A stretch of 53,053 nt of DNA. It comes from Henriciella sp. (GTDB lineage Bacteria; Pseudomonadota; Alphaproteobacteria; Caulobacterales; Hyphomonadaceae). This document shows, one piece after another, positions 8,667 to 17,481 of this stretch. The notes under the pieces were generated by a model. The model ran no database searches and was not told the origin of the DNA. It worked only from the letters and a program-made list of their open reading frames with translations. The position numbers and the translations under genes were made by a program. Within the stretch, counting starts at the first letter, position 1, and each line of letters opens with the position of its first letter. The stretch covers positions 1 through 53,053 of the forward strand of contig NVWP01000038.1 of NCBI GenBank assembly GCA_002733705.1. Reading direction: 5' to 3'.

Positions 8667-8911
8667 ACCAGCTTTCAGGTATCTTAGATATATTGAAGTG
8701 TGATTTCTGTGGGTTGCAGGCAAGTCCGAGGTTATAGGATAGGCGGTTTTCCGGTGGGACGCAGATTTCTGTTCAGCGTTGATCAGAAACCATGCGCCCT
8801 CCCGCCCGAAAGCTCTTGCGAGCAATGCGAGGCGGAGACTGGCGCGCCGGAATTGCAACCAATGACGCCCGATGCATCTTATATCTGTCAATTGCGTCGA
8901 GGAGCTGCGTC
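8667..8911. other. Divergent intergenic region, no gene seen
   Basis: About 245 bases between the BLUF leader (minus) and the lipoprotein gene (plus). It contains an AT-rich patch around 8680-8700 that could hold the leftward promoter. I see no convincing coding frame, terminator or known RNA motif. Confidence 0.5.
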
Positions 8912-9412
8912 ATGACATCTGCAAAACGCCTTTTTCATTCTCCGGCCGGGGGGCTGTCCGCGGGAGTCCTGTTCATTCTCACAGCCTGCGCCCAGCCGGT
9001 ACAGTCCGACGAGGAGGCTGGCGTGGAGACGGCACCCGCGAGCGAGATGGCCGAGCCGCAACAGGCCGAGACATCGGAGCCAGCCGATCCGAATAGCAAG
9101 GCTTCTGCGGAACCTGACCCGCGTGACGATGCTGCCAGCATAATGGGCGACTGGTCCTTGATCTCGGAGGGACGCGGAATGGCCGGTATAGAGCTCTCAG
9201 GGCAGCCCCGCATGGCCAGCGGCGACGTTTCGATTGCCGGGGACTGGCCCTTCGCGACACGGGCACCGGTCCGCTGGCTCTATCTCGCCCCGGACACTCT
9301 GACGCTTGTGGATGAGGGCGCAAACATCGTCTGGCAGGGCCGGCGCGCAGGCGAGGGTTTTTCCGGCCATATGGAAGGTGGGGCGCCGCGCGCGGCGCTC
9401 GTGCGCGAATAG
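8912..9412 (+). CDS. Lipoprotein with AprI/Inh-like protease-inhibitor domain
   Basis: 166 residues. A signal peptide ends in the lipobox LTAC with acylated C26; a linker rich in Glu, Ala, Pro and Ser follows to about residue 75. The C-terminal 90 residues (GDWSL..., RWLYLAPDTLTLVDEGANIV..., G.GFSG) match the strand pattern of the alkaline-proteinase inhibitor family (AprI/Inh), small beta-barrels that block serralysin-type metalloproteases in the periplasm. No serralysin gene is nearby, so the target is unknown. Start ATG 8912 is supported by GAGGAG nine bases upstream. Alone on its strand, 127 bases before the next gene. The family assignment is by pattern, not alignment. Confidence 0.65.
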   Translation: MTSAKRLFHSPAGGLSAGVLFILTACAQPVQSDEEAGVETAPASEMAEPQQAETSEPADPNSKASAEPDPRDDAASIMGDWSLISEGRGMAGIELSGQPRMASGDVSIAGDWPFATRAPVRWLYLAPDTLTLVDEGANIVWQGRRAGEGFSGHMEGGAPRAALVRE

Positions 9413-9539
9413 CAAAATCCCCCCTCTTCTCCTTTCCGATTACGCGCTTGACTAACGACAGGGAAAGGCGCGCAGGCTTCCTTCATGCTGACCGGGTGGC
9501 ACCTTAAAGATCACCGGGCGGCGTGCCGGAGGAAACAAT

Positions 9540-10193
9540 TTGCCCAGACTGAAACAGGCCGGCCGGGAAGCCGGAAACCCGTTCGCCAACCGTATTTTCG
9601 ACCTTTTGTTCGAAGATCGCGACCCGATTGAAAGTCCCGGCACCGCAACAGGGACACCGGGAAACTGGTGGACCGTCTTCAACATCGTGCCCGACGCCTT
9701 CAAACACACGACCGAAGGCTTCCAGTTTTACCGCTCCAAGGACCGGAAACTTGATCCGAAGTTGCGTGAGCTGGGCCAGACACGGGCGGGCTATGCGGTC
9801 GGCTCGCAATTTGTCTTTTCCCAGCATTGCAAGGCGAGCCGCGATGTCGGTCTGACAGAGGCGCAAATCGAAGCGATCCCAAACTGGCAGGTTGCCGACT
9901 GCTACGACCCGCTCGAGCGTGCGGTCCTGGCCTATACGGACGCGCTTGTGCTGGAGCGCGGGCGAGTGAGCGATGGCATTTTCAACGGGCTCAAGGCCGG
10001 GCTTTCCGACGAAGAGATCCTGGAGCTGACCTACACGACCTGCACCTATATGATGCACGCCATAATGAGCCGTGCCCTGCGGCTTGAATATGACGATGTG
10101 GACGAGCGTGTTGTCGAAGTGCCCGCTCCGGCAGGTGACAGCGCCGACGTGATGTCCATGGTCGATGAAAAAGATAAAGGGGAGGAAAAATAA
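9540..10193 (+). CDS. Carboxymuconolactone decarboxylase-like (AhpD-fold) protein
   Basis: 217 residues, cytosolic. The central region QFVFSQHCKASRDVGLTEAQI and the following DPLERAVLAYTDAL match the CMD/AhpD-like fold used by decarboxylases and by thiol-based peroxide enzymes. Only one Cys sits in the SQHC element, so the CxxC of true AhpD is absent and peroxidase activity is unlikely. The start is TTG 9540, supported by GGAGG seven bases upstream; no ATG fits. The stop overlaps the start of the VOC gene (TAATG), so the two are cotranslated and probably act in one pathway. Substrate unknown. Confidence 0.82.
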   Translation: MPRLKQAGREAGNPFANRIFDLLFEDRDPIESPGTATGTPGNWWTVFNIVPDAFKHTTEGFQFYRSKDRKLDPKLRELGQTRAGYAVGSQFVFSQHCKASRDVGLTEAQIEAIPNWQVADCYDPLERAVLAYTDALVLERGRVSDGIFNGLKAGLSDEEILELTYTTCTYMMHAIMSRALRLEYDDVDERVVEVPAPAGDSADVMSMVDEKDKGEEK

Positions 10194-10723
10194 TGGCGTA
10201 TCATCATCTCGCACTTGCGGCGAAAGACATGAAGGCGACCCATGACTTCTATGAAGGCATCATGGGGTTTGAACTGGTGAAAGTGGAGGTCGCGCCGATC
10301 CAGTCCGGGGGATGGGGCAAGCACTTCTTCTACCGGATGGACGGCGACGATTCCAAATTCATCGCCTTCTGGGAGCTTCACGACACCGTCGATCAGGAGA
10401 CCCACATCCATGATCTCAACAAGGCGGCAAACCTGCCCCCACTGACCAATCATTACTCCTTCTCCGTTTCCAGCAAGGAAGAACTCGGATCCTGGCGGAA
10501 GAAATGGCAGGCCGCGGGCCTCAACGTCTTCGAGATCGACCATAATTGGTGCCATTCCATCTATACGACCGATCCGAGCGGCAATGCGGTGGAATTCTGC
10601 CTGACCACCGGCAGCTTCGATGAGGCCGACCGGGAGCGGGCACTTGCCGCGCTGGAAGAGACCGAGTTCAACCCCTCTCCGCCCCCGGCCCTTATAAAGT
10701 TCTGGGAGCCGGAGCCGGCCTGA
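10193..10723 (+). CDS. VOC (glyoxalase/dioxygenase fold) protein
   Basis: 176 residues with the paired beta-alpha-beta modules of the vicinal oxygen chelate fold. His near the N-terminus (AYHHLALAAKDM), His in LTNHYSFSV and Glu in DPSGNAVEFCLTT are the usual metal-binding positions, so it is probably an active metalloenzyme such as a lyase, dioxygenase or isomerase. It starts inside the stop of the CMD-like gene. The pair suggests breakdown of a small cyclic or aromatic compound, which is inference. It meets the Tat-SDR gene tail to tail with a gap of four bases. Confidence 0.88.
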   Translation: MAYHHLALAAKDMKATHDFYEGIMGFELVKVEVAPIQSGGWGKHFFYRMDGDDSKFIAFWELHDTVDQETHIHDLNKAANLPPLTNHYSFSVSSKEELGSWRKKWQAAGLNVFEIDHNWCHSIYTTDPSGNAVEFCLTTGSFDEADRERALAALEETEFNPSPPPALIKFWEPEPA

Positions 10724-10727
10724 CCGC

Positions 10728-11744
10728 CTAGCCGTTCTTCAACACCGCGCGCAGCCACGGCCCGTAACCGGACCCGCCAAGCATGGCGAGCTGCTGCTCT
10801 GCCGATACCTTGTTGATCGGGATTTGCGGCTTGGCAGCCGGATGGACCGGCTTTCTCAGCGGGCGCTGGCCGGCCGGCATCGCGATGATTTCCGCAATCG
10901 CGCGCGGCACATCCATCGGGTCCGTGTTCCCCCCGCCATTGCTCGCTTCGCCCATACCGGCTGTGAGCTGAGGATAGGCCTCGATAAGGCTATCGCGGCT
11001 GCGCGTCTTGAGCGCGGCGGACCGGTCGGCCGCATTCTGCCAGATCTCGGTCGGATAGCCGCCCGGCTGGATGATGGTGACATCAATCCCCTTCTCCACC
11101 GTCTCATAGGCCAGCTGCTCGCTGAGTGCTTCCAGCGCAAATTTGGTGGGCGAATACTGCCCGAGGCCCGGAATGATGAGGCGGCCGAGCTGCGACGTCA
11201 CATTGAAAATCTGTCCGCGGCCAGCCTCCCGCATGGCCGGAAGCGCGGCGCGGATCATACGCTGGGCGCCGAAGACATTCGTGTCGAACATCAGCTTCGT
11301 CGCCTCAAGGTCCTGCACTTCGATGGGCCCCGACATGGCTATACCGGCATTGTTGATTAGTACGTCCAGCGTCCCGCCAGCGGCCGCTTCTGCCTCTGCC
11401 ACACCCGCTTCGACCTGTTCATCCGACGTGACGTCGATCTCGATCACGGTGATATCGAGGCCTTCATCCTCGGCGAGGGCACGCAGCTCATCGGCTTCCG
11501 GACGCGGCAGGTTGCGCATCGTGGCAAAGACCTTTGCGCCGAGACGCGCATAGTGTTCGGCCCCGAGCCGGCCAAAACCTGAGGACGTCCCTGTGATCAG
11601 GACCGATTTTCCGGTCAGCCCTGCCCCTGCGGACCGGCCTGAGCCTGCTGACTGCGCGGCCGCAGATGCAGACGACATGGCAAGGGCGGCGGCACCGGCC
11701 CCCATCAGGAGCTGGCGGCGGCTGGGCGATACAGGACTGGACAT
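10728..11744 (-). CDS. Short-chain dehydrogenase with Tat signal peptide
   Basis: 338 residues. The N-terminus has a twin-arginine motif SRRQLLM (8-14), a hydrophobic Ala/Met/Ser stretch and an ASAAAQ cleavage-like site, so export of the folded protein is predicted. The mature part is a classical SDR: TGTSSGFG (51-58), NNAG, a catalytic Tyr and Lys in YSPTK (Y197, K201), and a PGGYPTE segment after it. SDRs normally use cytosolic NAD(P)H, so a periplasmic one must carry its cofactor or the signal must be inefficient. Start ATG 11744 has GGAGGTG nine bases upstream. The gene is flanked by a convergent VOC gene and a divergent MlaC-like gene. Confidence 0.88.
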   Translation of the reverse strand: MSSPVSPSRRQLLMGAGAAALAMSSASAAAQSAGSGRSAGAGLTGKSVLITGTSSGFGRLGAEHYARLGAKVFATMRNLPRPEADELRALAEDEGLDITVIEIDVTSDEQVEAGVAEAEAAAGGTLDVLINNAGIAMSGPIEVQDLEATKLMFDTNVFGAQRMIRAALPAMREAGRGQIFNVTSQLGRLIIPGLGQYSPTKFALEALSEQLAYETVEKGIDVTIIQPGGYPTEIWQNAADRSAALKTRSRDSLIEAYPQLTAGMGEASNGGGNTDPMDVPRAIAEIIAMPAGQRPLRKPVHPAAKPQIPINKVSAEQQLAMLGGSGYGPWLRAVLKNG

Positions 11745-11976
11745 GAGGACACCTCCGATTGCGTGCGATGACCGGTAATGTAGAGGGGGCGCGCGACTTG
11801 TCGAATGGCACCGGTTTGCTGCTTTCCCCTTCACCTATGCACTCTCGCAATAGGTGACATCGCAGGCTTGCGTGAAACCGGTTCTGCCCAAGCGCGTTCT
11901 CAATCTGCGTCATGAGCGAAACGCAACGACGCGTTGTAAGCAAGAATTGTCGTGCAACCGCACAAGGAGAACCCGA

Positions 11977-12588
11977 ATGACGCCCGCCCTGAACAAGACA
12001 CCCCGCAACCTGCGCACCCGGCTCGTCGCCGGTGTGTTCGCCGTCACCGGCGCCCTCGCCGCCGCGCCAGTTGCCCAGGCCGCAAATGAAGATCATGACG
12101 CCACCCAGATCGTCACGACCACCGCCGACCAGACCATTGAGGCGCTGAACGACCAGGTCATTTCCGATGAGGAAGCAGACCGCATCCTGACCAATGTGGA
12201 CCTCGACGCTGTGGCGAAATTCACGCTTGGCAACAAGTGGCCGGACCTCAGCGCCGACCAGCAGGCCCGCTACACAGAAGCCTTCCAGACCTTTGCCCGC
12301 AACCAGATGAAAGAACACCTGTCCGGACTTTCGGGCGCAGATTTCCGCGTGACGGATGTCATTCCGCGCGGTGAAAACGATGCCATCGTGGTCAGCCAGG
12401 TTAGAACCTCCGACAATTCCCAGCCGCAGGAGATGAGCTGGCGCGTGGTTGCCAATGGCAGCTGGCACATCGTCGACATCCAGGCACAGGACATCTGGTT
12501 CGCCATTGAGCAACGTGCTCAGTTCCAGGCCATTCTGGACCGCAACAATGGCGACATCGAAGCCCTCATCACTGAGATTTCGAGCTAA
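11977..12588 (+). CDS. MlaC/Ttg2D-like periplasmic lipid-binding protein
   Basis: 203 residues. A Sec signal peptide ends near APVAQA. The mature protein follows the MlaC pattern: a FTLGNKWPDLSADQQARYTEAFQTFARNQMKEHL helix region, then DAIVVSQVRTSDNSQPQEMSWRV, and WHIVDI...IWFAIEQRAQFQAIL. MlaC proteins shuttle phospholipids between membranes with an MCE/ABC complex, but no mlaABDEF genes are adjacent, so this is an orphan copy. Start ATG 11977 has AAGGAG at seven bases. A bidirectional terminator follows (12617-12651). Confidence 0.85.
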   Translation: MTPALNKTPRNLRTRLVAGVFAVTGALAAAPVAQAANEDHDATQIVTTTADQTIEALNDQVISDEEADRILTNVDLDAVAKFTLGNKWPDLSADQQARYTEAFQTFARNQMKEHLSGLSGADFRVTDVIPRGENDAIVVSQVRTSDNSQPQEMSWRVVANGSWHIVDIQAQDIWFAIEQRAQFQAILDRNNGDIEALITEISS

Positions 12589-12616
12589 GACTACTCCGTC
12601 CTGAAGACAGGCGGAC

Positions 12617-12651
12617 AAAAAAAGCCCCGGCGAGATTTCGCCGGGGCTTTT
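12617..12651. terminator. Bidirectional intrinsic terminator
   Basis: A perfect 13-14 bp stem (AAAGCCCCGGCGA with TCGCCGGGGCTTT), a GATT loop, an A run on one side and a T run on the other. It lies between the convergent MlaC-like and M3 peptidase genes and can serve both strands. Confidence 0.93.
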
Positions 12652-12675
12652 GATTGGGAGAAACCTGTTTCGGGT

Positions 12676-14910
12676 TTACTCGATCGGGGCATTGGTGTCG
12701 TCACCGACACCGCCCGAGGCTTCGCCCGCAACGCCAAAGCCGCGATCACGCATCAGCGCATTGGTATCGGGCTGACGGCCACGGAACTTCTCATAGGCTT
12801 CAGACGGCGGGATCGTGTTGCCGACCGAGAGGATCCACTTGCCGAAGGCATCGGCCGTTTCGCGGTCATAGGGCCCGCCTGCTTCTTCAAAGGCTTCCCA
12901 CGCATCGGCACTGAACGTGTCGGCCCAGAGATAGGCATAATAGCCGGCCGCATAGCCCTCACCGGAGAAGATATGCGCAAATTGCGGCATGCGATGGCGC
13001 ATCGGAAGCTCTTCCGGCATGCCAAGCTCTTCCAGCGTCTCGCGCTCAAACGCGTCCGGATCGAAATCCTCGAAGTCCGTCATCATGTGAAGCTTCATGT
13101 CGACGAGGGCACTGGCGAGATACTCGGTCGTATCGAAGCCCTGCCGCGCATTGGCGGCGCGTTCGATCTTGTCGACCAGCTCCTGCGGGATGGGCTCGCC
13201 GGTGTCGACATGAAGCGCATAGTTCTCCAGCACTTCACGCGTTGGCAGCCAGTTCTCGTGAACCTGGCTCGGGAACTCCACATAGTCGCGCGGCACAGCC
13301 GTACCGGCGAGTGTCGGATAGGTGACGTTCGAGCTGAGGCCGTGCAGGGCGTGACCGAATTCGTGGAACAGCGTTGAGGCATCGTCCCAGGAAATCAGGA
13401 CAGGCTCGCCCTCGGCGCCCTTCACGAAGTTGGAGTTGTTGGACACGATCGGCGTGGTGAAGCCGTCGAGATTGTCCTGCGTGCGATAGGCATTCATCCA
13501 GGCGCCGGACCGCTTGCCGGTACGGGCATACGGGTCGAAATACCAGAGGCCAAGATGCTCGCCGTCGCGGGTCACGTCCCAGACACGGACATCTTCGTGG
13601 AAGACGGGCACGTCGGTGACCTGCTCGAATTCCATCCCGTAAAGCTCGCCAGCCATCCAGAACATGCCTTCACGCAAATTCTCGAGCTGGAGGTACTGCT
13701 TCACTTCCTCGGAGTCGAAGTCGTACTCGGCCTGACGGACCTTTTCGGCATAGTAGCGATAGTCCCAGGGCTCGATGGTGATATCGGCCCCTTCCTCATC
13801 GGCCACCGCCTGCATTGCGGCGACTTCCTCATCGACCTTGGCGATAGCCGCCGGCCAGACCTTCATCATCAGGTCCATCGCCGCCTGCGGATTGCCCGCC
13901 ACAGCCTTTTCGATCGAGCGGTCAGCGAAGCTTTCATAGCCGAGGATCTTCGAGCGCTCGGCCCGCAGCGGCATGATCTTGGCGATGATGTCATTATTGT
14001 CGTACTCGCCGCCATTGTCGCCGCGCGCATAATAGGTGCGCCAGACCTTCTCGCGCAGGGCGCGGTCGTCGGAATAGGTCAGGAACGGGTCCATGGAGGA
14101 GCGGGTGTTGAGAATGGCGTATTCGCCGCCTTCATTGTCGCGGCTCTCTGCCGCCGATTTCGCCGCGTTCACGACAGAATCCGGAAGCCCTGCCAGATCA
14201 TCCTCGCTGAGCCAGGTGACGTAGGATTCCTCGTCATGCAGGAGGTTGTTGGAGAAGGTCGTGTAGAGCGTTGCCAGCTCCTGATTGATCTCCGCCACAC
14301 GGGCTTTCTCGTCTTCATCAAGGGCGGCGCCCGCGCTGACGAAATCGGTATAATAGTCCCAGACGAGGCGCTGCTGTTCAGCCGTCAGGTCGTCATAGGC
14401 ATCGCCATTATAGATCGCGTCGATCCGCTCGAAGAGCGCCCCGTTCTGATAGATCGCATCCTGGAAGGCGGCGAGTTTCGGGGCCACTTCGCGCTGGACT
14501 GCCTGAACCTCCGGCCCGTTCAGGCCCGATGCCCAGATGCCATAGACGGCAAGCGCACGGTCAAGCTCGCCGGCGCCCTGCTCAAGCGGAAGGATCGTAT
14601 TGTCGAAGGTCGCGGCTGCGTCCTGCGCGGTGATGGCGTCGATCTCGGCGCGCGCGCTTTCCATGGCCTGCTCCAGCGCGGGCTGGAACATGGACACCTC
14701 AACCTTGTCGAAGGGCGGCACGCCGCCATAGGGGCCGGTCCATTCGGCCAGCAGGACTTGCGGGTCGCCTGCTTCGGCGGTGGTTTCGCCATCGGCCTCG
14801 GTCATATCGGTCTCGGCAGATTCATCCTGCGCAAAGGCGGGCGCCATTGCTGTCAGTGTCAGCGCGGAGGCGCCTGCGAACAATAAGGTCTTCAGATTCA
14901 CGTTTATCAT
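12676..14910 (-). CDS. M3 family peptidyl-dipeptidase (Dcp-like), exported
   Basis: Zinc metallopeptidase of about 744 residues. A signal peptide ends in MAPAFAQ, and an acidic spacer follows. The catalytic HEFGHALHGL lies near residue 515, followed by GTAVPRDYVEFPSQ, which is typical of Dcp (removes C-terminal dipeptides). The signal peptide points to periplasmic turnover of peptides. Start choice is uncertain: ATG 14910 is only two bases behind GGAG, while GTG 14901 gives a cleaner signal peptide at about 12 bases. A hairpin in its leader (14931-14952) and the shared terminator downstream frame it as a single-gene unit. Confidence 0.93.
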   Translation of the reverse strand: MINVNLKTLLFAGASALTLTAMAPAFAQDESAETDMTEADGETTAEAGDPQVLLAEWTGPYGGVPPFDKVEVSMFQPALEQAMESARAEIDAITAQDAAATFDNTILPLEQGAGELDRALAVYGIWASGLNGPEVQAVQREVAPKLAAFQDAIYQNGALFERIDAIYNGDAYDDLTAEQQRLVWDYYTDFVSAGAALDEDEKARVAEINQELATLYTTFSNNLLHDEESYVTWLSEDDLAGLPDSVVNAAKSAAESRDNEGGEYAILNTRSSMDPFLTYSDDRALREKVWRTYYARGDNGGEYDNNDIIAKIMPLRAERSKILGYESFADRSIEKAVAGNPQAAMDLMMKVWPAAIAKVDEEVAAMQAVADEEGADITIEPWDYRYYAEKVRQAEYDFDSEEVKQYLQLENLREGMFWMAGELYGMEFEQVTDVPVFHEDVRVWDVTRDGEHLGLWYFDPYARTGKRSGAWMNAYRTQDNLDGFTTPIVSNNSNFVKGAEGEPVLISWDDASTLFHEFGHALHGLSSNVTYPTLAGTAVPRDYVEFPSQVHENWLPTREVLENYALHVDTGEPIPQELVDKIERAANARQGFDTTEYLASALVDMKLHMMTDFEDFDPDAFERETLEELGMPEELPMRHRMPQFAHIFSGEGYAAGYYAYLWADTFSADAWEAFEEAGGPYDRETADAFGKWILSVGNTIPPSEAYEKFRGRQPDTNALMRDRGFGVAGEASGGVGDDTNAPIE

Positions 14911-14930
14911 CACTCCAGTTTTGATAAGCC

Positions 14931-14952
14931 CGGCCCGAAAAGAGGCGGGCCG
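14931..14952 (-). promoter_or_regulatory. Hairpin in the leader of the M3 peptidase gene
   Basis: CGGCCCG at 14931-14937 and CGGGCCG at 14946-14952 form a perfect 7-bp stem with an eight-base loop, 20 bases before the start codon. On the transcribed strand the T run lies before, not after, the stem, so it is not a standard terminator. It may affect translation or mRNA stability. Confidence 0.35.
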
Positions 14953-15075
14953 AAAAAGTCATTTCAATTGCAATTAACCCGTGTTCTAGCATTCGCCCGC
15001 CGGGGACGTCCAATCCATCGCAGGGGTTGAGGGATGACAATTCGGTAAGGAAGGCGCCGGAGCCGCGCCAGAAAC

Positions 15076-15579
15076 CTAGTGGCCGTGGGACCCGTGAGGG
15101 CCTTCATCCCCGGCTGCTGTGCCATGGCTTGCCCAGGTGGAATACCCCTCATCGCCGAACAGGACGACGTCATAGGCATCGACCCGGCCGCCCATCTCCA
15201 TACCGGGCGAGCCGGCCGGCATACCCGGCACAGAGAGACCGCGCGCAGAGGGCATCTCGGCCAGCAGGCGGCGGATATCGCTGGCCGGGACATGGCCCTC
15301 GACCGCATAGCCATTGACCTCACCGGTATGGCAGCTGCGAAGCTCATCGGGCACGCCAAGCTCGCTGCGGATGGGGGTGAGGTCCTCATGCTCCTCGATG
15401 ACGACGGTAAAGCCGTTCTCTTCAAGGTGTTCGGCCCATTTCGCGCAGCAGCCGCACCAGGGCGTCTTGTGGACCGTCATGGTCTGGGCATGGGCCGGCG
15501 CGGAAAACAGGGTCCAGCCGGTAAAGACGGCGCCAGCGAGAACGAGGCTGGCAAGGATGGAGGCGAGGAATTTCGGCAT
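15076..15579 (-). CDS. DUF411 metal-binding periplasmic protein
   Basis: 167 residues with an N-terminal signal peptide (to about residue 31, ending SAPAHAQ). The mature part starts with the DUF411 signature KTPWCGCCAKW (about 38-48) and has the second Cys in RSCHTGEVNGYAVEGHVP. DUF411 proteins are usually found with copper resistance genes and are thought to bind copper. The last residues form a His/Gly-rich tail (HGSHGH) that adds metal ligands. No other copper gene is adjacent. The start has AAGG at about ten bases. Confidence 0.9.
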   Translation of the reverse strand: MPKFLASILASLVLAGAVFTGWTLFSAPAHAQTMTVHKTPWCGCCAKWAEHLEENGFTVVIEEHEDLTPIRSELGVPDELRSCHTGEVNGYAVEGHVPASDIRRLLAEMPSARGLSVPGMPAGSPGMEMGGRVDAYDVVLFGDEGYSTWASHGTAAGDEGPHGSHGH

Positions 15580-15738
15580 GGGGCTGGACCTTTATGCGGG
15601 ATGGCACTCTGTCCTGCAGCATAGCGGCCCCTGCCCTGCCCGTCACCAGCGAGCCCCATGACCGCCTCCAGCACGGGCGGCGCCAGACGGGGCTTCCCGC
15701 TGACGCTCATGAGATTGAGACTGGAGAAATGCGCACCC

Positions 15739-16146
15739 CTAGGGTGGGGCGAGCGGTCTTGCGGGTTCAGAAGTGGCCAGTGCAAGGACGGTGCTGCGGC
15801 AGTGCATGGGCGGTGCACCCCCGGTGCATGCACGGTGTTTTGCCGGGTCTGCGCGAACGCTGGCAAAAGCGGCGCCCGGGGCGAGGCGTTGCCATGGGGC
15901 GCGCGGGGCGAGACCGGTCCAGTCCGCGCCCACGCTCCCGCGCTCGCCCTCTGGCTTTCCGGCAACCCGAAGCTTGATGACGATCCGTCCGTTGGCCAGG
16001 ACCCCGATCCCCAGCATGCCGATGGGATTGGCCGCGCGATAGGCGCGGTAATAGCGCTCGAACGCCCAGACCTCGATCAGGAAAAGCGGCCAGGTCCAGA
16101 CTGGCAGCTTTGCAAGGGTTTCGAGGATCCACGCGCGCGTCAGCAT
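15739..16146 (-). CDS. Possible small membrane protein, unknown
   Basis: An open frame of 135 codons. The first 65 residues look protein-like, with one hydrophobic segment (KLPVWTWPLFLIEVWAF, about 13-29) and a basic tail YYRAYRAAN; the second half is a Pro/Ala/Cys/His-rich stretch that reads like noncoding DNA. No clear ribosome site. Codons 100-120 overlap a cluster of GGTGCA repeats at about 15800-15835. The true gene may be shorter or frameshifted. Unknown function. Confidence 0.35.
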   Translation of the reverse strand: MLTRAWILETLAKLPVWTWPLFLIEVWAFERYYRAYRAANPIGMLGIGVLANGRIVIKLRVAGKPEGERGSVGADWTGLAPRAPWQRLAPGAAFASVRADPAKHRACTGGAPPMHCRSTVLALATSEPARPLAPP

Positions 16147-16222
16147 GGCCGGGAGTATGGGCGTGGTCTGGCGGGGTGGGACAGATTGCCTGAGATTTTA
16201 TCCGGCAAGCTGCCCCGCCCCC

Positions 16223-17149
16223 CTATCGCGGCGCCCGTCTTCTGACGGCTGCGAGCGCGACCACCGCCGCCCCCGGCAGCTTGAAACGCTGCAGGCACGC
16301 GACCCCGGCAAAGATCAGCACGACGGCCGCGCCGGTCGCCGGTGTGATGTCCTCTCCTGCCAGGACGACGCCGATGAACAGGGCGACGATGGCCGGAAGA
16401 TAGGTCACGCTGGAGGCGGTGACGGCGCCAAGCCGGTCGATCAGATAGTAGTACGCGATATAGGCAAACCCTGTCCCGCAGAGGCCAAGCCCGAGGACCA
16501 GACCGACACTCGCCCGTCTATCCCCCAGAAGCGCCTCAATGCCGGACCTGTCCGTGAAGAGCAGGAGGAAGAGAAGGCCGAGGCCGATCTGATAGGTCGT
16601 CAGGGCCGCCGCGGGCAGGCGGAGCGGGGTGACGAAGCGCCTTGCATAGACAAAGGAGCTTCCCACGCTGAGCGCGCCGCCGATCATCCAGGCGACACCA
16701 AGCGGCGCGATCTGGCCATCCGAAGACCAGGGCGCGGCGATGAGGATGATCCCGCCGAGGCCGAGAAGGATCCCCACCACCTGGCGCGCGCCGATGGTTT
16801 CCTCCTTCAGGAAAATCCAGGCGCACAGGAAGGTGAAGAGCGGGATCGCCCCGCCCAGCATGCCGGCCACGCCAGACGGCAAAAGCGCCGTGCCAGCGGC
16901 GAAGGCGTAGTAATAGACCGCAGTGGCAAGCAGCGCCATGACCACGAAATGGTGGAGATGGCGAAGATGCGACCAGCTGAGCGCCCGGCGCGCCAGCGCG
17001 AAAATCAGGACCGGGACAAAGCCGAACAACACCCGCAACAGGGTGATCTGCGCGGGCGTGATGCTCTCAGCCGCCCATTTGACGAAGATAAAATTGCTGC
17101 CCCAGACAAGGGCGAGGAGGACGTAAACCGTCGCGGGTAGATATTTCAT
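16223..17149 (-). CDS. EamA/DMT-superfamily transporter
   Basis: 308 residues with ten hydrophobic segments arranged as two EamA repeats. The first begins with LLALVWGSNFIFVKWA (typical WGSNF motif), the second near residue 150 with the ALSVGSSFVYARRF element. DMT proteins export metabolites or amino acids across the inner membrane; substrate not predictable. Its start region has no strong ribosome site. It marks the left border of a gene-poor accessory segment. Confidence 0.9.
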   Translation of the reverse strand: MKYLPATVYVLLALVWGSNFIFVKWAAESITPAQITLLRVLFGFVPVLIFALARRALSWSHLRHLHHFVVMALLATAVYYYAFAAGTALLPSGVAGMLGGAIPLFTFLCAWIFLKEETIGARQVVGILLGLGGIILIAAPWSSDGQIAPLGVAWMIGGALSVGSSFVYARRFVTPLRLPAAALTTYQIGLGLLFLLLFTDRSGIEALLGDRRASVGLVLGLGLCGTGFAYIAYYYLIDRLGAVTASSVTYLPAIVALFIGVVLAGEDITPATGAAVVLIFAGVACLQRFKLPGAAVVALAAVRRRAPR

Positions 17150-17446
17150 GATGCGATCAGCGGGCGATCAGGCCGTCATCTCGGGACGGCGGGCCGCGCT
17201 GCCTTCTGACAGGGAAAGGCAAAAGCGCGCATCAGGCGGCGACGGCCACCCCATGCCTCATGAAACAGGTTTTAAAGGCAGGAAGACGTCGGCTGATTAC
17301 GCGGTGAAAGGCGTGACCAGCCCGGCACTTGGCGGATCGATAATGATGTCGAGGCTGATGGCCATGGACGTAACTTCCCGTGGGGTGCGATCTTGCGCTG
17401 CCCATACCATGAAAAATGAGATTGCCAAGCGGTGATGTGGGGCGGC
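17150..17446. other. Gene-free border of the accessory islet
   Basis: About 300 bases between the transporter start and the repeat. Short frames exist on both strands, but none has a ribosome site or recognisable product. A 22-codon frame at 17297-17365 (minus, starts MAISLDII) might be a gene remnant. Confidence 0.4.
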
Positions 17447-17481
17447 TTCTCCCTTCTCCCTTCTCCCTTCTCCCTTCTCCC
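17447..17481 (+). repeat. Tandem heptamer TTCTCCC, five units
   Basis: Five exact, adjacent copies of TTCTCCC (GGGAGAA on the other strand) directly abut repeat copy A, whose first heptamer is the last unit. The second repeat copy has only one unit, so the run was probably expanded by slippage. Confidence 0.95.

Noticed and set aside
15795-15840. Cluster of GGTGCA repeats with the palindrome GTGCATGCAC
   Set aside because: Too short and degenerate to call a repeat array or operator; no CRISPR-like spacing.
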